Below, piece after piece: positions 25,806 through 34,657 of a stretch of DNA of 64,000 nucleotides. Under the pieces are notes generated by a model. It was not told the origin of the DNA, ran no database searches, and worked only from the letters and a program-made list of their open reading frames with translations. The position numbers and the translations under genes were made by a program. Source of the DNA: Lysobacter sp036697405. Its GTDB lineage: Bacteria > Pseudomonadota > Gammaproteobacteria > Xanthomonadales > Xanthomonadaceae. Numbering within the stretch: position 1 is the stretch's first letter; each line of letters begins with the position of its first letter. The DNA is taken from contig NZ_JBAHWA010000017.1 in assembly GCF_036697405.1 (NCBI RefSeq), forward strand, positions 13,447 to 77,446, written 5' to 3'.

Positions 25806-25876
25806 GCGGGAGCGGCATAAGCCGCGATCGAAGCCCGAGCCGAGGCCTCGCTATCGCGGCTTACGCCGCTCCCACA
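25806..25876. repeat. inverted pair of REP palindromes between rpoZ and spoT
   Basis: GGGAGCGGCATAAGCCGCGAT near 25808 faces ATCGCGGCTTACGCCGCTCC near 25853 across 24 bp. The second REP doublet within 700 bp. The 361-bp region 25684-26044 otherwise holds only the rpoZ terminator and the spoT promoter. Confidence 0.8.
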
Positions 25877-26008
25877 GGAATCCCGGAGTGCCCTCACGGC
25901 CGCCGTGAACGGGCTCCCCCTGGCCTCGGAATATCGGTCTTGCGGATACGGATTCCGATAATCGCCACCATATTCATGTTTCCGGCGGCGGATTCGCGCG
26001 CGAGCGCG

Positions 26009-26038
26009 TTGCCAGCCGCGCCGCCGCCCGCGTAGATT
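26009..26038 (+). promoter_or_regulatory. predicted spoT promoter, leaderless geometry
   Basis: TTGCCA at 26009-26014, an 18-bp spacer and TAGATT at 26033-26038, both close to sigma-70 consensus. Only six bases separate the -10 from the ATG at 26045, so the mRNA should start at or within a base or two of the start codon. No ribosome-binding site is present. Confidence 0.6.
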
Positions 26039-26044
26039 GCTCTT

Positions 26045-28228
26045 ATGACCCCCGCCGAGCCCGCGCTGCAGTCCTATCCGGTCCCCGCCCACGACGACGC
26101 GGACCTGCCGGACTATGTGCGCGAGTTCGAGCAATCGGCGCACTACCTGCCCGAAGCGCAACGCCAGCTGCTGCGCCGCGCCTGGGCGATCGGCGCCGCC
26201 GCGCACGCGGGCCAGACCCGCAAATCCGGCGAGCCCTACATCACCCATCCGGTCGCGGTGGCCAAGGTGCTGGCCGACCAGGGCCTGGACGTCGAGACCC
26301 TGATCGCGGCGATCCTGCACGACACCATCGAGGACACGCCGCTGACCCGCGAGGGCCTGGCGACCGAGTTCGGCGAGACCGTGGCCGAACTGGTCGACGG
26401 CGTCACCAAGCTGGACAAGCTGCAGTTCCGCGACCGCCAGGAAGCGGCCGCCGAGAGTTTCCGCAAGATGCTGCTGGCGATGGCGCGCGACTTGCGCGTG
26501 ATCCTGATCAAGCTCGCCGACCGCCTGCACAACATGCGCACCCTGGGCGCGCAGAGCGCCGAGGCGCGCGAGCGCATCGCCCTGGAAACCCTGGAGATCT
26601 ACGCCCCGATCGCGCAGCGCCTGGGCATGAACCTGATCAAGGCCGAACTGCAGGACCTGGGTTTCCGCGCCCTGCATCCCTGGCGCCACGCGGTGATCGA
26701 GAAGCGCATCCGCACCCAGCCGGTGGTGCGGCGCGAATCGTTGGTGCAGATCGAGGCGCACCTGGCCCAGCGGCTGGCCAAGGAGAAGCTGCCGCATCGC
26801 CTGATCAGCCGGGTCAAATCGCCGTGGAGCATCTACACCAAGATGCACCACGAGCATAAGAGCTTCACCCAGGTCATGGACGTGTTCGGCTTCCGGGTCG
26901 TGGTCAAGAACGTGCCGGACTGCTACCACGCGCTGGGCGTGGTGCATTCGGCCTACAAACCGCTGGACGCGCGCTTCCGCGACTTCATCGCCATCCCCAA
27001 GGCCAACGGCTACCAATCGCTGCACACGGTGCTGTTCGGCCCCTACGGCTCGCCGGTGGAAGTGCAGATCCGCACCGAGGAAATGGACCTGATCGCCGAG
27101 CGCGGCATCGCCGCGCATTGGTCGTACAAGCACGGCGGGGAAGGCCCCAACAGCGCCCAGACCCGCGCCCACAGCTGGATCGCCAGCCTGGTGGAGTCGC
27201 AGCGTTCGACCGGTTCCTCGCTGGAGTTCCTGGAGAACGTCAAGGTCGACCTGTTCCCGGACGAGGTCTACCTGTTCACGCCCAAGGGCGACATCCTGTC
27301 GCTGCCGCGCAATTCCACCGCCCTGGATTTCGCCTACGCGGTGCACACCGACGTCGGCAACCGCGCGGTCGCCGCGCGCGTCGACGGCAAGCTGGTGCCC
27401 TTGCGCACCAAGCTGGCCAGCGGCCAGCGCGTGGAGATCATCACCGCCAAGTCCTCCACGCCCAAGCCGCAGTGGCTGGAGTTCGTGGTCTCGGGCAAAG
27501 CGCGCACCTCGATCCGCCAGCAGCTCAAGCAGCTCGAACACGAGGACGCGGTCCAACTCGGCCATCGCATGCTCGACCGCGCGCTGGAAGCGCTGGAGAC
27601 CTCGCTGGACCGGGTACCGGCGCTGCGTCTGGAGAGCTATCTGGCCGAAAGCCGCTACCCGCGCCTGGAGGCCCTGCTGGCCGACATCGCGCTGGGCAAC
27701 CGCATGCCCAACCAGGTCGCGCTGGCGCTGGCCCGCGAGACTCCGGGCAAGCCGCGCGGGCGCCCGATCGACCGCCCGCGCATGACCGAGGACAAGATCC
27801 TGATCACCGGCGCCGAGCGCGGCGTGATCAGTTTCGCCAACTGCTGCCTGCCGCTGCCCGGCGACGAGATCATGGGCTACCACACCGCCGGCAAGGGCAT
27901 CGTGGTGCACCGGCTGGACTGCCCCAACGTCGCCGACTACCGCAAGTCGCCCGACCGCTGGGTGTCGATCGGCTGGGACCGCCAGGTCAGCGGCGATTTC
28001 GGCGCCGCCCTGCGCATCGAGGTCGACAACCGCCCCGGCGCGCTGGCCCAGGTCGCCGCGGCGATCGCCGAGGCCGAGTCCAACATCGACCGCGTCGAGT
28101 ACCTGGAGCGCGATTCCAACATCGCGATCATGCGCTTCTCGATCGAGGTCGCCGACCGCCGCCACCTGGCCGACGTGATGCGCAAGGTGCGCCGGCTCAA
28201 CGTGGTGCTGGGTGTGCAGCGCATGTAA
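26045..28228 (+). CDS. spoT: bifunctional (p)ppGpp synthetase/hydrolase SpoT
   Basis: 727 aa. Makes and degrades the stringent-response alarmone. N-terminal HD hydrolase with HDTIED at 92-97 intact. Synthetase domain about 245-375 with DVFGFRVVVKN, IPKANGYQSLHTVLFGPYG and VEVQIRTEEM. At the position that reads RXKD in bifunctional enzymes and EXDD in RelA, this protein has RFRD (310-313), the basic SpoT-like type. TGS domain follows (VYLFTPKGDILSLP), then a zinc-finger-like CC segment (NCCLPLPGDEI) and a C-terminal ACT domain (IEVDNRPGALAQVAAAI). Placed after rpoZ as in E. coli. Confidence 0.95.
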   Translation: MTPAEPALQSYPVPAHDDADLPDYVREFEQSAHYLPEAQRQLLRRAWAIGAAAHAGQTRKSGEPYITHPVAVAKVLADQGLDVETLIAAILHDTIEDTPLTREGLATEFGETVAELVDGVTKLDKLQFRDRQEAAAESFRKMLLAMARDLRVILIKLADRLHNMRTLGAQSAEARERIALETLEIYAPIAQRLGMNLIKAELQDLGFRALHPWRHAVIEKRIRTQPVVRRESLVQIEAHLAQRLAKEKLPHRLISRVKSPWSIYTKMHHEHKSFTQVMDVFGFRVVVKNVPDCYHALGVVHSAYKPLDARFRDFIAIPKANGYQSLHTVLFGPYGSPVEVQIRTEEMDLIAERGIAAHWSYKHGGEGPNSAQTRAHSWIASLVESQRSTGSSLEFLENVKVDLFPDEVYLFTPKGDILSLPRNSTALDFAYAVHTDVGNRAVAARVDGKLVPLRTKLASGQRVEIITAKSSTPKPQWLEFVVSGKARTSIRQQLKQLEHEDAVQLGHRMLDRALEALETSLDRVPALRLESYLAESRYPRLEALLADIALGNRMPNQVALALARETPGKPRGRPIDRPRMTEDKILITGAERGVISFANCCLPLPGDEIMGYHTAGKGIVVHRLDCPNVADYRKSPDRWVSIGWDRQVSGDFGAALRIEVDNRPGALAQVAAAIAEAESNIDRVEYLERDSNIAIMRFSIEVADRRHLADVMRKVRRLNVVLGVQRM

Positions 28229-28249
28229 CGCGCCGACGCGCGCGCCGCT

Positions 28250-28276
28250 GCGGTTCGCCTACGGCTCACCGCATCC
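28250..28276 (-). repeat. GGATGCGG palindromic repeat, copy 2
   Basis: On the minus strand reads GGATGCGGTGAGCCG, a short spacer, then GAACCGC; relates to the copy at 16584-16614. It lies just downstream of spoT and begins the 758-bp repeat field that ends at bamD. Confidence 0.55.
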
Positions 28277-28376
28277 TACGGGCCGCGCGTAGACGACAGA
28301 ACGATGCGCAGTGCGGCGCAATTCGTCGCGCTCCGAAGCGCGGAAGACAAGCCAACGCGCAGGGCATCCTCGATTC

Positions 28377-28535
28377 GTCATCCCCGCGAAGGCGGGGATC
28401 CAGTGACTTCAGCGCTTCGTCGCGCTTTGCTGCGAATGGTGGTTAGCCAAGTCACCGGCTTCCGCCCGCTGCACATGCGGGTCGCTTGCTCTTGCTCGTC
28501 ATCCCCGCGAAGGCGGGGATCCAGTGACTTCAGCG
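28377..28535. repeat. two copies of a GTCATCCCCGCG palindromic repeat
   Basis: 38-base copies at 28377-28414 and 28498-28535 are identical over GTCATCCCCGCGAAGGCGGG and the following GATCCAGTGACTTCAGCG. The core ATCCCCGC/GCGGGGAT pairs around GAAG. Similar sequences are widespread intergenic repeats in Proteobacteria. A third copy is at 28838. Between the copies are degenerate GGCTTCCGCCCGCTGC segments of the composite element. Confidence 0.8.
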
Positions 28536-28569
28536 TTTCGCGGGTGTTGCCGCGAATGGTTGATAGCAA

Positions 28570-28831
28570 GGTCAACGGCTTTCGCCCGCTGCGCGTGCGA
28601 GTTACTTTCTCTTGCTTGCCCAAGAAAAAGTAACCAAAGAGAAGGGCAGTGTCTCGCCAAACCTCCCCTGCGAGAGCGGAGTGGGCGCCGGGATTTTTCG
28701 ATAGGACATCCCTGTCCTATCGAAAAACGGCGCGCGTCCTGCGCGCCGCCCTCCGGGTCTGAGATGGGGCTGGGCGAGTACGGCGCTATGGATTCCAATG
28801 CCGCGGCAACGGCAACGGCAACGGCAACGGC
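28570..28831. repeat. composite dispersed element, copy B
   Basis: Same order of parts as 1811-2101. Hairpin 1: GTTACTTTCTCTTG (28601-28614) with CAAGAAAAAGTAAC (28621-28634), one mismatch, loop CTTGCC. Hairpin 2: 14 perfect pairs, 28694-28707 with 28714-28727, loop ATCCCT. Hairpin 3: CGGCGCGC/GCGCGCCG. Then GGATTCCAATGCCG and four to five GCAACG hexamers. In hairpin 2, two adjacent base pairs differ from copy A and both are compensated. A GTCATCC repeat abuts each end. Confidence 0.85.
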
Positions 28832-28837
28832 TTTGCT

Positions 28838-28875
28838 GTCATCCCCGCGAAGGCGGGGATCCAGTGACTTCAGCG
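28838..28875. repeat. third GTCATCCCCGCG palindromic repeat
   Basis: Identical over 38 bases to the copies at 28377 and 28498, and directly follows the hexanucleotide tail of the composite element. Confidence 0.8.
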
Positions 28876-28928
28876 CCATGCCGCCAAAACCGTCGGCGCC
28901 ACGGTTCCGAACCCGCGCACCACACCCC

Positions 28929-28960
28929 CAAACGCAGACGCCGCCCGAAGGCGGCGTCTG
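28929..28960 (-). terminator. probable bamD terminator with UUCG loop
   Basis: On the minus strand CAGACGCCGCC pairs perfectly with GGCGGCGTCTG around TTCG, followed by CGTTTG. The stem is very stable; the T-tract is weak. It lies 26 bp after the bamD stop. Confidence 0.7.
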
Positions 28961-28986
28961 GCGCATCGCGCTCCAGGCCGGCGGGC

Positions 28987-29874
28987 TTAGTCGGCGTTGC
29001 GGTCCTGGTTGTCCAGCGCCGACTTCTCGCCCGCGAACGGGTTGAGCTTGCGCCAGTTGGCCGGGTAGTCCGGCCATTCCCCACCCGTCAGGTAGGGGTG
29101 GTTGGGATCGTTCTGCTGCAGCACGCGCTTGGCGTCGGCGGCCAGGGTGTCGTTGCCCAGGCCGGTGTAGGCGACCGCCAGGGTGGCGACGGCGTCGTTC
29201 TGGTACTTGCTCTGCGGGTAGGTCTCGAGCAGGTACTTGGCGCGCTCGGCCGCGGCCACATAGGCGGTGCGGCGCAGGTAGTACAGAGCGACGTCGAGCT
29301 CGTGGCGCGAGAAGGTGTCGCGCAGCGCCATCATGCGCAGGCGCGCGTCGGCGGCGTAGCGGCTGTTCGGATAGCGGTCGGCGACGATCGCGAAGTCGTT
29401 GTAGGCCTGCATCGGCGTGGCCAGGTCGCGGCGGCTGGAGTCCAGGCGCCACACGCGCTGCAGGAACACCGTGTCGCGGCTGGAGTTCACCAGCCCGCGC
29501 AGGTAGTACATGTAGGAGGCGTAGCGGTGGGTCGGGTAGGTACGGATGAAGCGGTCGATGCTGCTGATCGCGTCGTCGTGCTTGCCGGACTTGAACTGGG
29601 CGTAGGCGGTTTCGACCAGGGCCTGCTCGGTGTAGGGGCCGTAGGGATACTGCGCGACCAGGCGCTTGAAGGTGCTCTCGGCGGCGGCCCAGTTGCCGTT
29701 GGTCATCGAGGTGTGGGCTTTGTCGTACAGCGCCTCCACCGGCTGGCCCTCGTCCGCGTCCTTGTCCTTGAACATCTTGCCCAGGCGGCCGCAACCGGAC
29801 CCGGCGAGTACCACGATCAGCAGCAGGGACAGCAGTCGGACGAGGCGGTGTGAACGGGCGAAACGAAGGGTCAT
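28987..29874 (-). CDS. bamD: outer-membrane assembly lipoprotein BamD
   Basis: 295 aa from the ATG at 29874. Essential lipoprotein of the BAM complex that folds beta-barrel proteins into the outer membrane. Type II signal peptide with lipobox LAGSGC, then five TPR-like helical pairs (YDKAHTSMTNGNWAAAESTFKRL, YPYGPYTEQALVETAYAQFKSGK, YPTHRYASYMYYLRGL and so on), as in YfiO/ComL. Slightly longer than the E. coli protein (245 aa), as in other Xanthomonadaceae. A TATTAT -10 on the minus strand (29911-29916) is a likely promoter. Divergent from rluD, as in many gammaproteobacteria. Confidence 0.94.
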   Translation of the reverse strand: MTLRFARSHRLVRLLSLLLIVVLAGSGCGRLGKMFKDKDADEGQPVEALYDKAHTSMTNGNWAAAESTFKRLVAQYPYGPYTEQALVETAYAQFKSGKHDDAISSIDRFIRTYPTHRYASYMYYLRGLVNSSRDTVFLQRVWRLDSSRRDLATPMQAYNDFAIVADRYPNSRYAADARLRMMALRDTFSRHELDVALYYLRRTAYVAAAERAKYLLETYPQSKYQNDAVATLAVAYTGLGNDTLAADAKRVLQQNDPNHPYLTGGEWPDYPANWRKLNPFAGEKSALDNQDRNAD

Positions 29875-29954
29875 GGCAAGGTTCGCGGGCGCCGGAGGCA
29901 CGAAGCGCCGATAATAGCAGTCCCCGCGCCCAGCCCCTGAATCCTGCCCATCCG

Positions 29955-30929
<975 letters not shown>

Positions 30930-30932
30930 GCC

Positions 30933-31802
30933 ATGTCCGATCGCGACGCCTGGTTGCCCGCCGACTGGCCCGCGCCGGCGAACGTGCGCGGCTTCACCAC
31001 GCTGCGCACCGGCCCCGGGGTGTCGGCGCCGCCGTTCGACCGCTTCAACCTGGGTTTGCGCGCGGGCGACGAGGCCGAGGCGGTGCTGCGCAATCGCGCG
31101 GCGCTGATCGAACGCGCCGGCCTGCCGTCGGCGCCGCGCTGGCTGCGGCAGGTGCACGGGGTCGGCGTCGTGCGTTTCGACGGTCCGCTTCAGTTGCAGG
31201 ATGTTCAAAGCGAAGCGGCGACGCTGCCGCCGGCCACCGACGCTCGGCCCACCGCGACGTCAGCGCCCCCTCTCCCGCCCGCGGGAGAGGGCCGGGGTGA
31301 GGGCCCCCCGGAACCCGAGGCCGACGCCTCCGTCACCTCCACCCCCCGCACCGTGCTCGCCATCCTCACCGCCGACTGCCTGCCGGTGCTGTTCGCGGCC
31401 GACGACGGCAGCGAGGTCGGCGCCGCCCACGCAGGCTGGCGCGGCCTGGCCGCGGGCGTGCTCGAAGCCACGGTCGCGGCCATGCGCACGCCGCCGCAAC
31501 GCCTGATCGCCTGGCTGGGGCCGGCCGCCGGTCCGCAGCGCTACGAAGTGGGCGCCGAGGTTTACGACGCGTTCGTCCATCAGGACCGCGCCGCCTCCCA
31601 CGCCTTCGTCGCGACCCGCCCGCAGCATTGGCGCGTCGACCTGTACGCGCTGGCGCGCCGCCGCCTGACCGCGGCCGGGCTGGATCCCGGGCGGGTCCAC
31701 GGCGGCGGGCTGTGCACGATTTCCGAACCGCAACGCTTCTATTCGCACCGCCGCGATCAGCGCGGCGGGCGCATGGCGAGCCTGATATGGATGAGTCGAT
31801 GA
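30933..31802 (+). CDS. pgeF: PgeF/YfiH laccase-domain protein with an in-frame insert
   Basis: 289 aa, against about 243 for E. coli YfiH. The family acts on purine nucleosides and is credited with correcting peptidoglycan precursor errors. Core motifs: WLRQVHGVGVV (His), LTADCLPVLF (Cys), GAAHAGWRGLAAGVLEA (His). Between residues about 87 and 135 lies a Pro/Ala/Gly-rich segment that is absent from typical members. It is encoded by DNA containing the palindrome at 31268-31291, so a repeat has entered in frame, probably in a surface loop. All catalytic residues are retained, so activity is likely preserved. Confidence 0.92.
   Translation: MSDRDAWLPADWPAPANVRGFTTLRTGPGVSAPPFDRFNLGLRAGDEAEAVLRNRAALIERAGLPSAPRWLRQVHGVGVVRFDGPLQLQDVQSEAATLPPATDARPTATSAPPLPPAGEGRGEGPPEPEADASVTSTPRTVLAILTADCLPVLFAADDGSEVGAAHAGWRGLAAGVLEATVAAMRTPPQRLIAWLGPAAGPQRYEVGAEVYDAFVHQDRAASHAFVATRPQHWRVDLYALARRRLTAAGLDPGRVHGGGLCTISEPQRFYSHRRDQRGGRMASLIWMSR
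31268..31291. repeat. palindromic repeat inserted inside pgeF
   Basis: CCCTCTCCCGC and GCGGGAGAGGG pair perfectly over 11 bp around CC, followed by CCGGGGTGAGGG. This CCCTCTCCC..GGGAGAGGG..GGGG(T/A)GAGGG form is a familiar intergenic repeat of many Proteobacteria. Here it is translated as PLPPAGEGRGEG without breaking the frame. Confidence 0.8.
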
Positions 31803-32626
31803 GCGTTCCTAGCCGGTGGTGTCTGCTGTCCTTCGTGGCCCTGCTCGCGGCGTCGCCGCTGGCCGCGCCGGCGGCCGCGGCCGATTGCCAGTCGCGCGTG
31901 TACGCCCTGCTCCTGGCCGCCTATCCCGGCGCCGCCGGCGAGACCGGGGACAACGGCGAGTTCCTGCGTTTGCCGGGCCCGGCTATGCGCTGGATCAACC
32001 TGGAAGACGTGGTCTGCAAGGTCTGGCCGGCCGCGCCGGACCGGACCCTGCTGGCGGTCAAGCTGCGCCACGAAGCCGCCGACGGCGGCGACGAGGACCT
32101 GGCCGACCTGGACCTGCTGATCGCCGATTCCACGCAGACGCGAATCCTGCAGCGCTACCACCAGGCCAACGCGCTGGACTCCGACGCGATCCGGGTCAGC
32201 GGCCTGAGCCTGGACACCGCGCGCTACCGCCTCGACGACCGCACCACCGCCTTCGGCCTGCGGGTGAACTACAGCGGCTCTTCGCGCGCCAATCCCTACA
32301 GCAGCACCTCCTTGAGCCTGTACGTGCCCGACGGCGCGACCCTGCGCCCGGTGTTGCGCAATCTCGAGGTGGCGCTGGATCGCGGCGAATGGGATACCCA
32401 GTGCGTGGGCGAGTTCGAGAGCGTGCAGCGCACCGTCGCGATCGACGCCAAGCGCGACCATGGCTACGCCGGGCTGCTCGTGGCCAGCAGCGCCAGCACC
32501 AGCCGCAATGAGCCGCAGGACGAGGAGTGTTCCAGCTCCGAGACGCCTGTCGTCAAGAGCCGCGAACGCCTGCGCTACGACGGTCGCGAGTACGTGGTGC
32601 CGGCGCCGCTGCGCGGACTGGACTGA
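31799..32626 (+). CDS. periplasmic protein of unknown function
   Basis: 275 aa from the ATG at 31799, whose ATGA overlaps the pgeF stop; an ATG at 31787 is also possible. A Sec signal peptide ends near residue 28 (APAAAA/DCQ). The mature protein has cysteines in DCQSRV, EDVVCKVW, DTQCVGEF and EECSSS, and a beta-rich pattern around GLRVNYSGSSRANPYSSTSLSLYVPDG. No family was recognised. Translational coupling to pgeF suggests cotranscription but not a shared task. Confidence 0.75.
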   Translation: MSVPSRWCLLSFVALLAASPLAAPAAAADCQSRVYALLLAAYPGAAGETGDNGEFLRLPGPAMRWINLEDVVCKVWPAAPDRTLLAVKLRHEAADGGDEDLADLDLLIADSTQTRILQRYHQANALDSDAIRVSGLSLDTARYRLDDRTTAFGLRVNYSGSSRANPYSSTSLSLYVPDGATLRPVLRNLEVALDRGEWDTQCVGEFESVQRTVAIDAKRDHGYAGLLVASSASTSRNEPQDEECSSSETPVVKSRERLRYDGREYVVPAPLRGLD

Positions 32627-32727
32627 GGCATGCCTCCGCTGCGGTCCGCCGCTTTCGCTGGCCCGCCGCGGCTGCGCGCGTGCGTGGCGGCATCGCCCGG
32701 CAGAGCGTCGATGCGGGGGCGGCGCCG

Positions 32728-33261
32728 ATGAGCGTCGCGGCGCCCTCCCTGTACCGGCAATTGCTGGGCGCGCGCTACGAGCGGCTGCCGCCGAGCGTGC
32801 GCGCGCTGCACGAACGCGCCGGCCTGCATCGCTATCGCGGCCAGGTCGACTCCGTACGCGGTAGCGGCTGGCTGTCGCGCCTGTGCGCCTGGGCGACGCG
32901 CCTGCCGCCGGCGACGTGCGAGGCGATCGAAGTCGAGATCACCGCCGATCCGCAGTCCGAACGCTGGCTGCGCCGCTTCGCCGGCCACGACATGCCCTCG
33001 CGGCTGTGGGCGCAGGACGGTCTGCTGTGCGAGCGCCTGGGCCTGGTGCGTTTCGGCTTCGCCCTGGACGTGGAGGACGCCACGATCCGTTGGCGTGTCG
33101 CACGCGTCAGCGCACTGGGCCTGCCCCTGCCGGTGCGTTGGTTCGACGGCGTCGGCGCGGTCGAGTCCGAGCGCGAGGGACGTTACCGCTTCGACGTGCG
33201 CGCGGCGCTGCCGCTCGCGGGCCTGCTGGTGCATTACCGGGGCTGGCTCGATGTCGATTGA
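32728..33261 (+). CDS. DUF4166-domain protein
   Basis: 177 aa from the ATG at 32728. It begins LYRQLLGARYERLPPSVRALHE and continues YRGQVDSVRGSGWLSRLCAW, which is the start of DUF4166 as I know it; RWFDGVGAVESEREGRYRFDV and LVHYRGWL close the domain. In other genomes DUF4166 is often fused to saccharopine-dehydrogenase-like proteins; here it stands alone. The final 11 bases overlap the DCC-family gene. Function unknown. Confidence 0.8.
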   Translation: MSVAAPSLYRQLLGARYERLPPSVRALHERAGLHRYRGQVDSVRGSGWLSRLCAWATRLPPATCEAIEVEITADPQSERWLRRFAGHDMPSRLWAQDGLLCERLGLVRFGFALDVEDATIRWRVARVSALGLPLPVRWFDGVGAVESEREGRYRFDVRAALPLAGLLVHYRGWLDVD

Positions 33262-33712
33262 GGCCGACAAGCGCGCGACCATGCAGACGCAGCGCGAGCC
33301 CGCGGCCGGCGAGCGCCACGAGGCGACGATCGTGTTCGACGGCGTGTGCGCGCTCTGCAACGGCTGGGTGCGCTTCCTGCTGCGCCACGACCGCCGCCAG
33401 CGTTACCGGTTCGCGGCGATGCAGGGCGAACGCGGCCGTGCCCTGCTGTCCGCGCACGGATTGGACCCCGACGATCCGATGTCGTTCCTGCTGATCGAGG
33501 ACGGCCGCGCCTGGACCGACACCGACGCGATCGTGCGCGTGCTGGTCGGCCTGGGCGGCATCTGGCGGCTGGCGGCGATCGCCCGTTGGCTGCCGCGCGG
33601 CCTGCGCGACCCGCTGTATCGCCTGATCGCGCGCAATCGCTACCGCCTGTTCGGCCGCTACGAACACTGCCTGCTGCCGACCCCGGAACAGCGCTCGCGC
33701 TTTCTGGATTGA
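33251..33712 (+). CDS. DCC-family (DUF393) thiol-disulfide oxidoreductase-like protein
   Basis: 153 aa from the ATG at 33251 (an in-frame ATG at 33281 is an alternative). The DCC motif is FDGVCALCNGWVRFLL, with a CxxC pair, followed by RYRFAAMQGERG and the C-terminal RYRLFGRYEHCLLP. The family is called DCC after its conserved Asp-Cys-Cys residues and is thought to act in redox exchange, but no substrate is known. Overlap with the DUF4166 gene suggests a two-gene unit. Confidence 0.85.
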   Translation: MSIEADKRATMQTQREPAAGERHEATIVFDGVCALCNGWVRFLLRHDRRQRYRFAAMQGERGRALLSAHGLDPDDPMSFLLIEDGRAWTDTDAIVRVLVGLGGIWRLAAIARWLPRGLRDPLYRLIARNRYRLFGRYEHCLLPTPEQRSRFLD

Positions 33713-33796
33713 GCGACGCACGGGCGCGTAGTGCGGGCCCGCCTCCATGGCCGCGAATCGCGGCCCACGGCCGATCGTTCTGCGCAGCGCTTTTTG

Positions 33797-34016
33797 CCTC
33801 CCCCTTTGGAATAGGGGGATTGAGGAGATTTGCTTTGCAGCGGCGCAGGCCCGCCGTCCCTGATTCGACAGACTCACCACGAACGGCTTCTGGATTCCGC
33901 GACCGCCCCGGCTTGTCCTCCCCTTTTGGAAAAGGGGGATTGAGGGGGATCTGCTTTTGCGCCGGCGCAGGCCCGACGCCGCCCATGGTTCGACCGGCTC
34001 ACCACGAACGGCTCGG
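33797..34016. repeat. two tandem ~120-bp repeat units (CCTCCCCTTT...GGGGGATTGAGG type)
   Basis: CCTCCCCCTTTGGAATAGGG at 33797 recurs at 33917 (period 120). Each copy continues through GGCGCAGGCCCG and ends in TCGAC(A/C)G(A/G)CTCACCACGAACGGC. The CCCCTTTGGAA/AGGGG parts can form hairpins. The 428-bp region 33713-34140 holds nothing else that I can support. Confidence 0.75.
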
Positions 34017-34140
34017 GCGAAGGCGCCGCTCGTGGTGTGCGGGGCGAGAACGGCGGAAGCCCGGCTCGCCGAAACTCCCGCCACGCTTGCGTCGCCGCGC
34101 CCGCGCGGCAACCATGTCTCGTCCGCCCCGGAGTCCGTCC

Positions 34141-34584
34141 ATGCCTCGTGGCCTTGCGCTGTCGCTGTGCCTGGCCCTGGCCGCCTGCGCCAGCATCGCG
34201 CCGGGCGCGGTCGATCCCGCCCTGCGCGGCGACGCCGCGCGGCCGGCGGCCGCGCAGGCCTGGATCCGCAGCGAGCTCTATTTCAGCGTCGGCACCGAGG
34301 GCCGGGCCCAGACCACGATCGACGAAGCGCAATGGCGCGCCTTCCTCGACCGCGAAGTGACGCCGCGCTTCCCCGACGGCCTGACCGTGTTCGAGGGCTA
34401 CGGCCAGTGGCTGTTCCGCGGCGCCGCCGCGCCCGAGCGCCAGCGCGCCAAGGTGCTGGTGGTGCTGCACGAGGACAGCCCCACGCGCAGCGCCGACATC
34501 GAGGCGATCCGCGCCGCCTGGAAGCGCATGAGCGGGCATCAGTCGGTGCTGTGGTCGCGCCAGCGGGCGGACGTTTCGTTCTAG
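34141..34584 (+). CDS. DUF3574 lipoprotein
   Basis: 147 aa from the ATG at 34141 (an ATG at 34114 would add nine residues without a better signal). Type II signal peptide with lipobox LALAAC, Cys near residue 16. The mature part matches DUF3574: WIRSELYFSVGTEG, ISEAQ-like IDEAQWRAFLDREVTPRFPDG, LTVFEGYGQWLF, AKVLVVLHEDS and IEAIRAAWKRMSGHQSVL. Envelope protein of unknown function, transcribed toward the permease. Confidence 0.85.
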   Translation: MPRGLALSLCLALAACASIAPGAVDPALRGDAARPAAAQAWIRSELYFSVGTEGRAQTTIDEAQWRAFLDREVTPRFPDGLTVFEGYGQWLFRGAAAPERQRAKVLVVLHEDSPTRSADIEAIRAAWKRMSGHQSVLWSRQRADVSF

Positions 34585-34657
34585 CGCCGGCGCTGTTCGC
34601 GCGGCCCGTCCAGCCCGCACAATCCCAGCTCGTCCCCGCGTTCGCCAGGATCCGCCG

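Noticed and set aside
28229..28986. Tandem GTCATCCCC repeats as a CRISPR
   Set aside because: Only three copies, irregular spacing (83 and 302 bases between copies), and each copy is itself a palindrome of a known intergenic repeat type.
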